Shown here one piece after another: positions 45,950-59,220 of a stretch of 64,000 bases of DNA. The DNA comes from Magicicada septendecula. Lineage: Eukaryota > Arthropoda > Insecta > Hemiptera > Cicadidae. The notes under the pieces were generated by a model. The model saw only the letters and a list, made by a program, of their open reading frames with translations, was not told where the DNA came from and searched no databases. A program made the translations under genes and the position numbers. The DNA lies in contig CM068374.1 in NCBI GenBank assembly GCA_034769895.1, forward strand, positions 354,254,302 to 354,318,301, read 5' to 3'. How positions within the stretch are numbered: position 1 is the first letter of the stretch; every line of letters starts with the position of its first letter.

Positions 45950-47755
45950 ATATATATATATAAACTTTCACGTATGAACTTACTATTCGTTGTCACTTAC
46001 CCAACGTTTCGAGGTGATGTTCCTCTTCCTCAGTGGGAGTAATACTGAATGTCGATTACAGAATAACCGTTATGGACTATAGGTGTGTGTGGTGGGGGTT
46101 GATGGTGGGAAGGGATTGGCGCTGAGGTTCGAATTGTGTGTTTGGATCAGTGTATCTACTGATCTGCACTACCTAAATTACACAAACCAAATATTCCCAT
46201 CAGGCCACTTATAAACAACACACAAGCACCTGCACACAAAATAGCTAGACATTTAGATAAATTAATCAGAAATAGCATAAATTTAACAAACAACACCACT
46301 GTCAAAAATAATTTAGATCTAGTGAATAAAACTCAACATGTACACATTCCCCACAATTCCACACTAGCTTCATTTGACATAACAAACCTATACACAAATG
46401 TTCCCATAAATGAAACCATAACTACATTAGAACAATTACTAAAAATAAATAACACACCTGAAACACACATAAAAGAGATCATCCATCTAATTAAAATTAT
46501 CACAGATCAAAATTATTTCACACACAACAACATGTTTTACACACAAACAGATGGACTACCCATGGGCTCCCCTATATCAGGTATACTAGCCGAAATATTG
46601 GTACACACCATAGAACAGAAACACATACTGAACAACAACAAATACACCAATAAAATAATATATTGGCACAGGTATGTTGATGACATTTTACTCCTCTACA
46701 ACGGCAACAAAAGACAAATAGAAAATTTCCACAAATACATTAACACTATACACCATAAATTAAAATTCACACTTGAAATAGAACTAAATAATAGTATAAA
46801 CTTTTTAGACCTTACAATCACCAAAACAAACAACACACTCACATACTAAATATACAGGAAACCCACCACATCAGACATGGTCATACACAACTCATCCAAC
46901 CACCCAACTCAACACAAACATGCAGCTTTCAACTACATGCTCCATAGGCTCACTTCAATACCCCTAAACACACATGACTACCAAGATGAATTAAACACAA
47001 TCAAATATATAGCAGTCAAAAATGGATACAACCCCGAATTAATAAATAAACTACACAAACGAATCCTAAACACAAAAAATAAAACACATCAGACCAACAG
47101 CACACAACCCAGCAAATACATAACACTTACATATTACAATTCCAATACACACAAAATTGCAAACACATTTAGGAAACACAATTATAAAGTAGCCTACAGA
47201 ACCAACAACACCATTAGAAAGCACATAAATAATACTAACAAAGACACTGACACATACAGCAAAACAGGGGTTTATAAATTAAATTGTAATGATTGTCTCA
47301 ACAATTCTACATTGGCCAGACGGGAAGATCTTTTTCTTCCAGATTTTCAGAACATTTAAAAGCCCTCACCACAAACTACATACATTCCACAGTTACACAA
47401 ACATAGAACACAACATGGAAATATTACACTACTTACCTAAAAGTAGAAAACTAAACACAGCTGAACAATTTGAAATATACAGATATCACAAACTACAACC
47501 AAACAACACATTAAATGAACAATTACATTATAAATCACATACACTATTCGATACACTGATCCAAACACACAATTCGAACCTCAGCGCCAATCCCTTCCCA
47601 CCATCAACCCCCACCACACACACCTATAGTCCATAACGGTTATTCTGTTATCGACATTCAGTATTACTCCCACTGAGGAAGAGGAACATCACCTCGAAAT
47701 GTTTGGGGAAGTGACAACGAATAGTAAGTTCATACGTGAAAGTTTATATATATTA
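45950..47755 (+). mobile_element. Penelope-like element with reverse transcriptase, inverted termini
   Basis: Inverted terminal arms of about 210 bp (45950-46161 and 47541-47755) share AACTTTCACGTATGAACTTA and TGGTGGGAAGGGATTGGCGC with their complements. Between them lies a 5'-truncated PLE ORF in plus sense. The cores are on the minus strand at left (CTGAGGA 46027-46033) and the plus strand at right (CTGAGGA 47673-47679, GAAA 47696). It is nested in the Harbinger intron. Confidence 0.85.
46170..47630 (+). pseudogene. PLE reverse transcriptase and GIY-YIG endonuclease, broken
   Basis: The frame enters within the RT fingers (PLINNTQAPAHKIARHLDKL), then FDITNLYTNVPINET, GLPMGSPISGILAEI and the catalytic YVDD at 46673-46684. 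A frame break at 46847 precedes IYRKPTTSDMVIHNSSNHP. The frame continues to the GIY-YIG start (YKLNCNDC), where a second break near 47300 shifts to IGQTGRS-like sequence and the tail LEILHYLPK-type region (MEILHYLPKSRKLNTAEQFE). PLEs encode RT plus this endonuclease; canonical PLEs prime on nicked or telomeric DNA. The N-terminus is missing and the copy is inactive. Confidence 0.88.
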
Positions 47756-48535
47756 ATACATTTAATAAAGTGAACGAAGAGGATGAATCAACAAGATAAT
47801 ATTATTATGTGTTTCAGGTAATCTGGCAAACAAGACGTGGGAAAATCTGAGAGATTCATATAGAAAGAAATTGAAAGCACGGAGTGAAACAAAAAGTGGT
47901 CAAGCAGCAGACAATTATGACACGAAATGGCCATTTTTTTGCATCCATGGACTTCTTGAGGGATATGCTAATTCCACGAGAAAGTTCGGGAAACTTACAT
48001 TTTCCAGGGAATCCTATCAGCAGTCCTGCATATGAAGAAGATATGGACGACAAAGTTGTACCAGATGAGGACGAGTTTAACGATTCTCTGGAGTCTGGGT
48101 CCATCAACAATGAACTCACGAGAGGAGCAACCAATCCAGTCTGATAAAGGCAGTAAAACACAAAACATAAGATTACAACCGCGAAAGAGGAAAAGTGCTG
48201 ACCAAGCTCTTGATATCGAAAAACGGAAATTGCAGCTTCTTGAAGAACGTTTCACAGAGAAGACGAGGAAGGATGATGACGATTATTTATTTTTAATGAG
48301 TTTGTTGCCATCAATCAAGCAACTGGATCCGATCCAAAAATTGAGGCTGAGGATGTCGATTCTGGAGAGCGTCACTCGCGAGCTGGAAAAGAACAGCTTC
48401 ACAGATGCAGTTAACAATTCAGCAGTAGATACACCTTCTGGTTCATCCTATTTAATGTTAACTTCCGCGTCTCCGTCACCCCAGTATTCTGTGCGCTCGC
48501 CTGCTGATAAGTATGTATCTCAGAGTGATTTGTAG

Positions 48536-50359
48536 CAAACAGTGGAGGTTCCAGTTCAGACACTCAGTTCTCACAACATATTCAATCTTTAGTCATATTT
48601 ATGTGTTATGTGTATGTGTGTTTATGTGTTATACTTAAAATTAATTATGATGTTTTTCAGGAGAATGTTTTACTTAAAAAGACACAATTTTAATACAGAC
48701 ATGTAATATCATGTACCATTAATATAATATAAATATAAATATATGAGTGTAATAGGCCTACAAGTTATGAGCTTTATTTTACCTTGAGTATTCACTACAC
48801 ACACAACTTAATTACCGTTTTTCGAACCACAATACGCACTCTTTTTTATGGTGGAAATTTAATAAAAAAGTATACTTTATTCTTATCCATTTTCACTTTT
48901 AAATCTTATCAAATTAGGTGTACAAACAATGTCTTGCTTTCCGGTTTATTAAATAAAAACATAGTGTTCCAAAAAAACATACACAAGGAATCGTAGTTAG
49001 TACCTTTCTCACTGTAAACAAATAAACATTTTCGTATATTTCACTCACTCTCTCAACTCTGTTTTGATTGCATTCACATAGAGTTATAAGGAAAGGGAGA
49101 ATTTTTTTTTTGTTAGTCCAATCTGGCTTGTTTTAGGGTTTAGTGATTATTTTCAATAAGGCTATTTTGCTCTCTCTTTCTCTCTCTCTCTCTCTTCCTC
49201 TTTAAAAACATGAATATGGTGTATGCATGTTCTTTGCACTTAAGATCGTTCAGATACTGGCCTACATTGTTACGCTTTGTAACAGAAAAGGATATCTCAT
49301 TGGTATGAGTTGACAGACCATTGGACCACAAGAGGCAGCTATATTTTAAGCACTATTTCTTAAAGAAAAAAGTATGTCTTATAGTCCAAAAAATAAGGTA
49401 GCCTACATCTTTTAACGAAATGAAAAATAAAAAAATTCAATGGGAATAAACTTCAAAATTGTTTACATCAAAAGGAAAAAGTGAAAGAATTTTACGTTAA
49501 TTTTTCATATTATTAAAATTTTAAGCTGAATTTTAATTATCTGTTGTGTATTTAGCGCTATATGATAATAATAATATTGAGTTGTTATTGTCTCAAAATC
49601 CGCGGAGATGTAAACCACATGAAATTTAAATAAATGAATAACACAGGCGTAACTTGGGGGAACACTAGCCCTGTTATATAAATGAACAAAGAGTTTTTGT
49701 CCATAAATAAAAACAAATAAATAAATATAGGAGACAGTTTATTATGCCACAGTAAATAATACTATAATAAATATATTTTGCAATAGTAGTTTCCAATGAA
49801 GAATAGTTACACATTTACATTAATAATATTTTTCCTATAAACTTCAATACTAATTTTTAGTTGATTAGGAGAGAACACTGTCCTGTTTGTTTGTAATATC
49901 TGTCAGAATAGTAATAAAGTGATGAGTGCCTATTTCCCCAAAGTTAGGCCCAAGTTATGCCTAGGCCATGAATATCCTTAATATATTGTCCACTTTTATT
50001 TAGCATAAAATTATCAAACAAAAATCTTTTATATTTCCAGAATATACAACTGAAAATGAGTACTTCTCTTAAAACCAGTATATGTCAGGATAATAAAACT
50101 AAAACCTGGCAACTATTATAGTAATTTAAAATTTTTTTAAAATATTACACTCAAGCTCGTTCGTCTATGATTCGTTCTTTTAAGACTGAGATTAGTTTTA
50201 GTGACAAGTTGTTGACTTGAAATTTTCGTCACACAAAAGTGTATTGTACACGATTCATAATTAGCATGTAGACGATTTAATTTATTACATTCAAGTATCA
50301 ATAAAATGTTCTACCAAGTGCTGAGTGAGCACTGTAATTAAAATATAAGTTGAACTTAC
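48536..50359. other. Non-coding part of the Harbinger element
   Basis: AT-rich, includes a (CT)n run near 49170-49196. No further gene recognised. Confidence 0.5.
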
Positions 50360-50906
50360 CTTAATGTAATTGTGAGCTTTTCTTCAGGACTTATACAATC
50401 TCTAAAATTAGAGTGGTTTGTAAGATCACACTTTATGGCTTCGAGAATGTAGTCAAAAGTTTCAGTCCGCATCCTGTGGTAATCTTTATATTTATCTGGA
50501 TAATTTCTTATTGGCCAACTAGTTTTGAAAAATTCACTTGTCACCTCTGACTTTGTTAAAATCATGAACCCACTTTCTTGTGTTACACTGCTTCAAGAAA
50601 TAATTAGAGTCTAGCAGGAGAAAAAATTCCAAATCTTCCTCCGAGTCACTCATGACGTACGAAAGAGAACTTCGTTGAATCACTGACAGCAAACTGCCGG
50701 GAAACGTCCGCCATCAATGTAGGCACACTTGCCGGGAGAAATCTGGTCAGACAACCGTGCCTGATCGGATCGGAAGACTTCTGCGTCCAGTGTAGGTCTC
50801 GCCTTACAGATCTCCCTTTAATGAACAGCTTATTAGAAAATCGGATATTTTATGTTTGCAGTATTTGTCATTGCCCATGTTTAGTTTATAATATATAACA
50901 TTGGTA

Positions 50907-51172
50907 AACATAATTATTTCACTAACGACTCGGAACACAAAGTTTTTTATGGGTAAAAACGTAAAGTTTTACCTTATAACTTGAACCGGTTTTCGCTTTT
51001 AAAAAGCTTCTTCAGAGGCTGAACCAGAAGAAGCTTTTTAAAAGCGAAAACCAGTTCAGGTTATAAGGTAAAACTTTGTTTTTACCCATAAAAAACTTTG
51101 TGTTCTGAGTCGTTAGTGAAATAATTATGTTTAGTTAAGTAATGGACACGTCATGGACAACGAAATCCAAGA
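50907..51172. mobile_element. Short palindromic PLE derivative just upstream of an ABCC exon
   Basis: A 14-bp direct repeat ATATAACATTGGTA (50893-50906 and 51173-51186) encloses a palindrome (50907-51130) and a 42-nt tail. Arms carry CTCGGAACAC..AAAACGTAAAG, the same terminal sequence as the PLE fragment at 3780-3850. The minus-strand core CTGAAGA is at 51009-51015 with GCTT/AAGC stem and GAAAAC. It ends 78 bp before the third ABCC exon. Confidence 0.8.
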
Positions 51173-51250
51173 ATATAACATTGGTATAATGACTGTATAA
51201 ATTGTGTTAGGTACTTGTAAAAATTTATGTTTGTGTTGTCAATAATTTAG

Positions 51251-51385
51251 GCTAAAGTTGGTGGTGGAAGTGTGTGGGCTGATACGAGATGTACAGGATC
51301 TTCCACTGAAAGATATGACAGTGCTGGGAACTGATAATGGTGTAATGTTATCTCTACAACAGATATCAAAAATTAATTTGGCCAG
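51251..51385 (+). CDS. ABC transporter subfamily C, NBD1 signature exon
   Basis: 135 bp between AATAATTTAG and GTCAGT. In phase with the previous exon it reads RLKLVVEVCGLIRDVQDLPL, then DMTVLGTDNGVMLSLQQI and KINLAR. The layout matches the MRP4 stretch ending LSGGQ..R(I/V).LAR, but the signature is LSLQQ instead of LSGGQ. The two Gly contact ATP in the partner site, so the change should impair hydrolysis or signal pseudogenisation. The donor GTCAGT is weak. The following exon (Walker B) is not recognised in the window. Confidence 0.82.
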
Positions 51386-52880
<1,495 letters not shown>

Positions 52881-53910
52881 TTACAAAGAATTGGTTCGTT
52901 TTATGGATATAAAAAATATGTCTAATCTTAGTAATTAAGATTTTGGTAAAATGTAAATTGGTTGTATTAGCGGGAGTTGCGAGATGCAAAGGTCATTACA
53001 TGTGTATTAAGTAGAGGTGAGAGTATAATAATAGCTTCAGTAAAAAGAATGAATGTCATGTTAAAGAAAACTAGTGGTCGCCCAGTGTTCGAAATTCGAC
53101 CGTAATTCATTAAATTTTTAAGTTTGAACGTTATTGAGGTTATTTTGTCAAAGAGTATACCTCTATAATCATTGCATATAATTTTTTCGAATTTTGTTCT
53201 ATTACGTCAGCTGCGAGCGTGTACAAATACGTCATTAGCGTGTGTTGTTTGCCTTAATTACCTGCAATACCTATGAAATTTAAAATTTAATGTTAGTAAC
53301 AGTTGAAAAAAAAACACAATTACAGCTTGTATTCGTATTTATTTTTTGATATAATTCATTGTCAGTTTTAATTTTTTCATGTTATTATTGAATCAAATAA
53401 ACACTAATAAAAATGAGACTTGATATTCATAGAAGTATAAGATACATTGTTTTCAATTCCAGTGGATTACATTTCATTTTTGGTAAGGTACAAAATTCAA
53501 AAACAGTTTGAAGATTATCTGCTACAAAGCTTATATAATTTTTAAATTTTTTTTCTATCCATTAATTTTCGAGTTATTTGAAAAATATGAAATATAGGAA
53601 AAATGAGGTTTAGCTTGGCTAAGCCATATTTAAAAAGCAATAACGCGTTTTTTGACATTTCCTTGGGTTTTTTTTATTGCCATACTGACCAGGTTTCGCC
53701 AAGGCTACACAGTTATTTTGCCTATCTTTTTCGAATTATATAAAATTTAAATAAAAAACTAATACAAAATAAAAAATTAATACAAAATAAAAAATTAAAT
53801 AAAAAATACGTGCCTCGTATTTTTTCATATATTTTTCATTAAATCAAAAAAACCGGGCGGTTAAAAAAATAAATGCTGTCCATTGAACTTAAAATAGTTT
53901 GAAAGTGAAT

Positions 53911-56900
53911 TTAATGATTCAGAACTTCTGTGTAAACGATGTTTTTTATAAAAACTCTTTCATCATTTGCTAAATGCACTTGGCCATTATATTCGGAAAT
54001 ATAAAATCTCAAACCATCGAATGATCGAACTCTACTTGCTGCGACGTATAATTGACCATGTGTAAAAACTGGCTGCCTCAATAAAATTCCAATTTTTTCG
54101 AATGTTTGTCCTTGAGACTTATTTATTGTCATTGCAAATGCAGGTATAATTGGAAATTGAGTTCTTTGAAAGTTAAATGGTAAAACAGTACCGGAATATG
54201 TTAAATTTATACGTGGAATCAAAATTCTCTTATTGCGTGCGGTTCCAGTTAAAACTTCGCAATCAATAGCATTACGATGCATACACTTGATGCGCATTCT
54301 TGTTCCATTGACTAATGCTTCCTTTGTATTTAAGTTTCTGATCAGTAAAACGATGCAATTAACTTTCAATACTAACTTATGTGGTGGCAAACCACTAATA
54401 GTCAAAGAATTCAAAAACTCTACTGGATAGTTATTGAATTCATTGTCATTATCGCAAATTATTTTATCGTAGCTATGATATGTTTTCTGTTCACCTGGTA
54501 TTCGATTAAGTATATCAGTATTAATAAAAGTACAATCATCATTTTTAGGTGCTAAAATAACTGACTTCAATATGTTATCTGAGAGTATGTTTTCCGAAAT
54601 ATTTCCATACACCTCATTAATAATATTATTTTCATCTCCTATTAAATGCTGAGTTATTTCAATAATATTTTCACCAAACTGAGGGAATTGTGGGGCTTCA
54701 TCATTACCAATTTTTTTCAAGAATTCGACAAATTCTATTTCACTTGGTAAGGCTCTCATATTTTGAGTAAACGTTACTTTATGAAACTAAACAAATTTAT
54801 GCCAACTCGTGACACAATTTTCAATTAAAGTTGCATGTGATCCATGTGGGACAACTGGTAAGATTTGCCGAAAATCACCGCACAGAAGTATATTTTTCCC
54901 TCCAAATGGTTTATGTTTATCATTTTCATCGCATAGATCCTGCAATAATCTATCTATGATTTTCAACACTTGCAGTGGGCACATAGAAATTTCATCAATA
55001 ATTATCAATGATGATGAATTTATGTAACGTCCATAGCTACTATTTGCGGTAATATTCGCTACAGAATTTTCCAAAATGGGTATAGGTAATTTAAACACAT
55101 TGTGTAAAGTTCTACCTCCAAGTAATAGAGTTGAAGCTATGCCACTGAACGCTGTTGCAATGCAACTAAGATTAAGCGAATTTAATTTGTGAATGATTGC
55201 TGTTTGTGTGAATGTTTTTCCACAACCTGCATGAGCGGTTAAACAAAAAACATTAGATCCAGTATCATGATGCAAAACTTCACGAATCACACGATCAATT
55301 AGATTACGCTGTTCAATATTTGCAGTTTCATAATGCTCAGAAAACAGAAACTCTTGTTTTATTGGATCAATTTACTTTGTCTGTTCTCTGCGAATACTTG
55401 GGAACTGGTAAACCAAGTTCTTGACATGACAAATTATGAACATTCAAAATATCTTCAATTTCTAATAGAGCTGTATTAAAGGATACTTCTTCGTTGTAAT
55501 CTCTCAAAAAATCTTCACTAAGATATACTTTAAATTCATTCCATAACGCCAATGCATTGGCTGGCACATTTAATGGACAAATGTAACCAAATAAATTTCG
55601 CATTTGTTTTGGTGAATGTAATTCTTTTGCTTCATTTAAACATTCGCGCCATTCATTATCATTTGAAGCAATGCTGCGAGCATGGCACGCTTCAACAAAA
55701 GAAGTGTGTATAATTCCATTGTATGTTCTAACATCCTCAAATGATTTTGGACCACAGACATGTAATAAAAGCAATCGTAATTGGAAAAGTTCGATGTCTT
55801 TTGGTGATACTACATATATGCGTGTAATGATTTTATCACCTCCACGCCTTCTCTTCTTCCATTTTTTCGGGAATCTTCCCACACATAATGCAAAGGAATT
55901 TCAATATACTTATATTCATGCGCTGATGGATCTGATCGATTCAATTCAAAAAATGCTAATAATTTTGTTTGTCTTGCATTTTCAATTGCTTGACGTTCTT
56001 GCCCTTCTCAAAAGTAAACATTCTGTCTACGCAGTAAATGAATGTCAAGTCTAACGATGACATGTGATTGAAAATGCATTGGTAATTCATAGATGCGCCA
56101 TACAGCTTCAGTTGATCCGACATAACGGCCATTTAAAAAATTTTTAACTTCATCAATTTGTATTTCTTGACCTGGTTCATTTCTCTCTGAACCTAATTCA
56201 ACACATGCACTGTCATAGCCTTTATACACGTATTTATAAATGTATTTAACACTTTTAACTGTAGTGCATACTTCAACATTTATATGGCAATTAAATTTGG
56301 CAAGTAAATACGGATTGTATGGTACAACATAACGATTGTCGAGGCAACTACCGCGAACTTCAGCATTAATACCATTATCACGCCTTCTGTATAATGGATA
56401 TCCATTTAATGATTCACATGTAAATTCATTAAATCGTTTTGGATAATCTTTTGTGCATTTTCCATCTCTCATACATACAGAATTTGGATTAAGTACACCG
56501 CATGGACCATGCATCATGTGTTTTACAACATATTCATGTAATGTAGGATGTGTTTGAATGTTAGGAATCTCCGCAGATACAACTTTATCAATATCGGTAG
56601 CGTTAACAATTTTATCTTGCTCATTTAAAGAGAGTAAAATGTGAGCATGAGGCAATCCTTTCTTTTGAAACTCAATTGTATAAATGAGTGCTTCAACTTT
56701 ACCGAAGATTTTGTTTAGTGTAAGGCCCTCAATTAATGCTTTCAGTTTGGACTTGAATACACACACAACAATATCAGGTCGAAAATTAGCTGACTCACCT
56801 ACACCAATATTGCTAAATATTTCAGGCCAACTTGGATTGCAAGTCATTGTAATAAACAAAGAAGGCTTTCCGAAATGTTGTACAATTGACATTGCATCTA

Positions 56901-58222
56901 AATAATTCTGATACATATTTCTTGGAGATCCATTGAATGAAGATGGTAAAATTACTCTACGGCCAACACTATTGGCATTGGGGTTCAATTCTAAATAATC
57001 TGTTAAATTGTTGTAAACTTCAGACCTAAGACTTGTTTGATTTTGTTGAATGAAATGTAACCTTGTGCCCTCTATTCTCACATACATATCAACTATCCAC
57101 TGCAGAAATAATTTTTGTGAATGGTGCAACATGCTAAAATCTTCTCTAATTGCAAGTCGATAGGCTGCATACTGAAGCATGGTTAATTTATTTCTGGGCG
57201 CTCTTGAATTAGATGTAGTTGGTACATTATGAGAAATATTTATATGCCACCCAGTATCACCATTTGGAAAAAGTAATGGATACGCTAAAGGGTCCAATGA
57301 TGAATCCAAAACAGACATATTTTTAATGTACCATTAACTTTTGAAAACGAAACCATATTTCGTTCAAAGGGTGACTCACCATCAACTGTACTAAATATTA
57401 CTGCTACATCAGTTTGAACTGCATCATTATAACGGCGTAGATCTAAATCACGATTTACTTTAATGAGCATACAAATTTCTTTATTTTGATTTTCAACTCT
57501 CTGACAATGATCTTTCATTGCAATGAATGACCGAACGAAAGGATTAATGCGTTCCGATTCAAGAGAGATTGCGCGCATTATATTGTTATTGCATGTTTGA
57601 TTATAGTGTTCACGTAATCTATAATTGACAGCAGTGTCAACATCATAAAAATATAATTGCGCATAACGTAGTGAGCGACCATATCCAGCAGTCATTGGAC
57701 CTGATCTGTGATAAAAAACATATGTATTTTAAAATGGTACACTCCACGCGTAACTGTATCCGAAATTTTAGCTTCTGAGCTAACCATAGCAAATGATGAA
57801 TTGTATTTACGAATGTTTTCAAAATAATTTTTTGACTTTCTTTTTATTGAAGGTTCATTTGAAGTAAGTCCATCATACAATGATTTAAAGTATTCATTTT
57901 GACTTAATAATATTGCTTTACCCTTATGACAACATGAAGTGAATGCAGTCCTTTCACCTAAAGTGACCTCAGATTAGAAATGTTTTGCATTGCAAAACCT
58001 GCATTGTAAATGTATTAATCCACAATCAAAAGTATTAAAATTTCTTGGAATGACATTCAGTGCGCATTTAAATGTATCCCTCAAAATAATTTCATCATTT
58101 TGTATACTATTTACACTATTTAAATTTGTATTTGGTCTATTATCATTTTGACTTTCACGCGAATATATATTCCTTCTTCTTTGTCTCTCACTCCGACCCG
58201 TCAATGTTCTATGTCGAGGCAT
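53911..58222 (-). pseudogene. Helitron Rep/helicase (RepHel), multiply broken
   Basis: In order on the minus strand: N-terminus at 58222 (MPRHRTLTGRSERQRRRN) with a Cys-rich CRFCNAKHF; Rep region at 57318-56008 with FITMTCNPSWPEIF, the HUH motif GLPHAHILL and the YKYVYKGYD tyrosine motif; a linker at 55882-55367; then a PIF1-type SF1 helicase with Walker A AHAGCGKTF, Walker B IIIDEIS, GDFRQILPVVP and the C-terminal TINKSQGQTFEKIG and YVAASRV. Rep nicks and joins single strands; the helicase unwinds. Breaks: in-frame stops near 57974 and 54787, frame changes near 57695, 57310, 55900-56010 and 55365. Without all breaks it would be a normal-sized RepHel of about 1400 residues. Confidence 0.9.
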
Positions 58223-58411
58223 AATGGAAGTAGGTGCGAATATCTGAATGTCAAAAAAAACATGTAATGAAATTACTGAAACTAAGATTAGACAGGGTTT
58301 AATTTAAAAATAATAAAATGTACTCACTTTTTTGAAACCACCAATAATAATTAGGCGAGAGTAAGTCAATTCAAATTGCTGCTACAAAATTTTCCTTTTG
58401 CAACAGGTGTA

Positions 58412-58705
58412 TATTAAGCAAGCTGTATTTCACTTTCAACTGCACATTAATATATAAAACACAGATATCTAATATACAAAATATAAAATAAACGCTTTTT
58501 TGCCTTGACATACACTCCACAGACTATTGAAAAAGGAACATTTGAAATCACACAAAATTCACAGCTCATTCAGTCAATCTGTCTGTATTAAGCAAGCTGT
58601 ATTTCGCTTTCAACTGCACATTAATATATAAAACACAGATATCTAATATACAAAATATAAAATAAACGCTTTTTTGCCTTGACATACACTCCACAGACTA
58701 TTGTT
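58412..58705. repeat. Tandem duplication in the Helitron 5' region
   Basis: About 115 bp (ATTAAGCAAGCTGTATTTC .. CACTCCACAGACTATTG) occurs at 58413 and again at 58587, nearly identical, with a 175-bp period. It is non-coding, between the Rep start and the 5' end. Confidence 0.9.
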
Positions 58706-58956
58706 GCCTGGCAACAAAATTATTTTATTTTTAACAATTACCATTGTTTGAAAAAGTTTAAATGAATTTTCAAGTGCAAATGAATGTTTTATTTTATTTT
58801 ATTTAATGTATTTGTAACACATATTATATATGAATTTTAGCTTTCTGCACTCCTTCTCCATATAAACTTTAACTATGCCAAATCTCACACTCCTCCGTGC
58901 GCGCAATATGCTTAAAAAGGGGTACAAAGTTTTCTCTTCACGTATTAATATATAGA

Positions 58957-59220
58957 TAAAATAATATTTTATATTAACTTTATGAATATGTATGTGTTTA
59001 TTTGTATTTGCCTATTATTCTCTGCCACGTACACTGAAAGATATCCTGGTTAACTTTCACAGATAAATTCAATATTAACAAATTTAATTATTAAGTACTG
59101 AACATACGTCAGTCGACGCCCGGAAAGGGACGAATTTACTTATTAATTACCAATAATACTTCAGTTGACGCCCGAACTAAGGGACAAATTAACATTTAAA
59201 CACCATAACACTTCAAGTTT
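58957..59220. repeat. Tandem PBS-like units
   Basis: GTCGACGCCCGGAAAGGGAC near 59112 and GTTGACGCCCGAACTAAGGGAC near 59163 form two units about 52 bp apart, resembling the tandem pair at 3104-3186. This probably marks another retroelement leader or its relic. Confidence 0.4.

Larger units (their letters stand above)
41385..48535 (+). pseudogene. Harbinger MADF/BESS DNA-binding protein, decayed
   Basis: Exon 1 (to 41524) encodes the first half of a MADF domain (FLIELVRDEPRLWDQRTKAY, VLWEDIGNKL) and ends at donor GTAAGT. After a 6.3-kb intron, exon 2 starts at 47818 (TWENLRDSYRKKLKARSE ... NYDTKWPFF), completing MADF in the correct phase. Frame breaks at the T-run near 47938 and near 48120 split the rest, which ends in a BESS motif (DDYLFLMSLLPSIKQLDP) and a stop at 48533-48535. 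MADF-BESS or Myb-like partners are the second protein of Harbinger elements and help the nuclease bind DNA. The start codon region is damaged: an in-frame TAA lies at about 41360. Confidence 0.85.
44906..50653 (-). pseudogene. Harbinger DDE nuclease (transposase), decayed
   Basis: Exon 1 (50653 to 50360) starts MSDSEEDLEFFLLLDSNYFL, has a frame break near 50550, continues YKDYHRMRTETFDYILEAIK and ends at donor GTAAGT. Exon 2 starts at 45808 after TTACAG: FLSTGMSFRALSQVFRMND, the first catalytic Asp in VVGCIDGKHVRI, a frame break near 45480, the second Asp in DVGGYGKQSDSG, and AFGIMTTKW after the third acidic region (RRCVECAFG). The stop is at 44906-44908. This matches the DDE_Tnp_4 family. 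The 4.5-kb intron contains the second exon of the opposite-strand MADF gene and a nested PLE. Confidence 0.87.
41128..50803. mobile_element. PIF/Harbinger DNA transposon with two genes, invaded by other elements
   Basis: Terminal inverted repeats: GGCTGCACCTACATTGGACA at left, and at right the complement beginning GGCGAGACCTACACTGGACG. A second shared block follows (TCCGATAAGGCACGGTTG and TCCGATCAGGCACGGTTG). Target duplication is TTA (41125-41127 and 50804-50806), the Harbinger signature. It carries a DDE nuclease on the minus strand and a MADF-BESS protein on the plus strand. Subtracting nested insertions (41965-44634 and about 45950-47755) leaves about 5.2 kb, a normal autonomous size. It lies in the second large ABCC intron. 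Confidence 0.93.
53071..58956 (-). mobile_element. Helitron with both canonical ends
   Basis: 5886 bp, minus orientation. The 5' end reads TCTATATATTAATACGTGAA, a familiar animal Helitron start, followed by AACTTTGTACCCCTTTTT. The 3' end has a hairpin GGTCG..CGACC directly before ACTAG, then T. It is inserted between A and T (plus-strand bases 53070 A and 58957 T), leaving no duplication, as expected for rolling-circle transposition. It carries a single Rep/helicase gene, now broken. It lies downstream of the third ABCC exon and is probably intronic. Confidence 0.92.
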
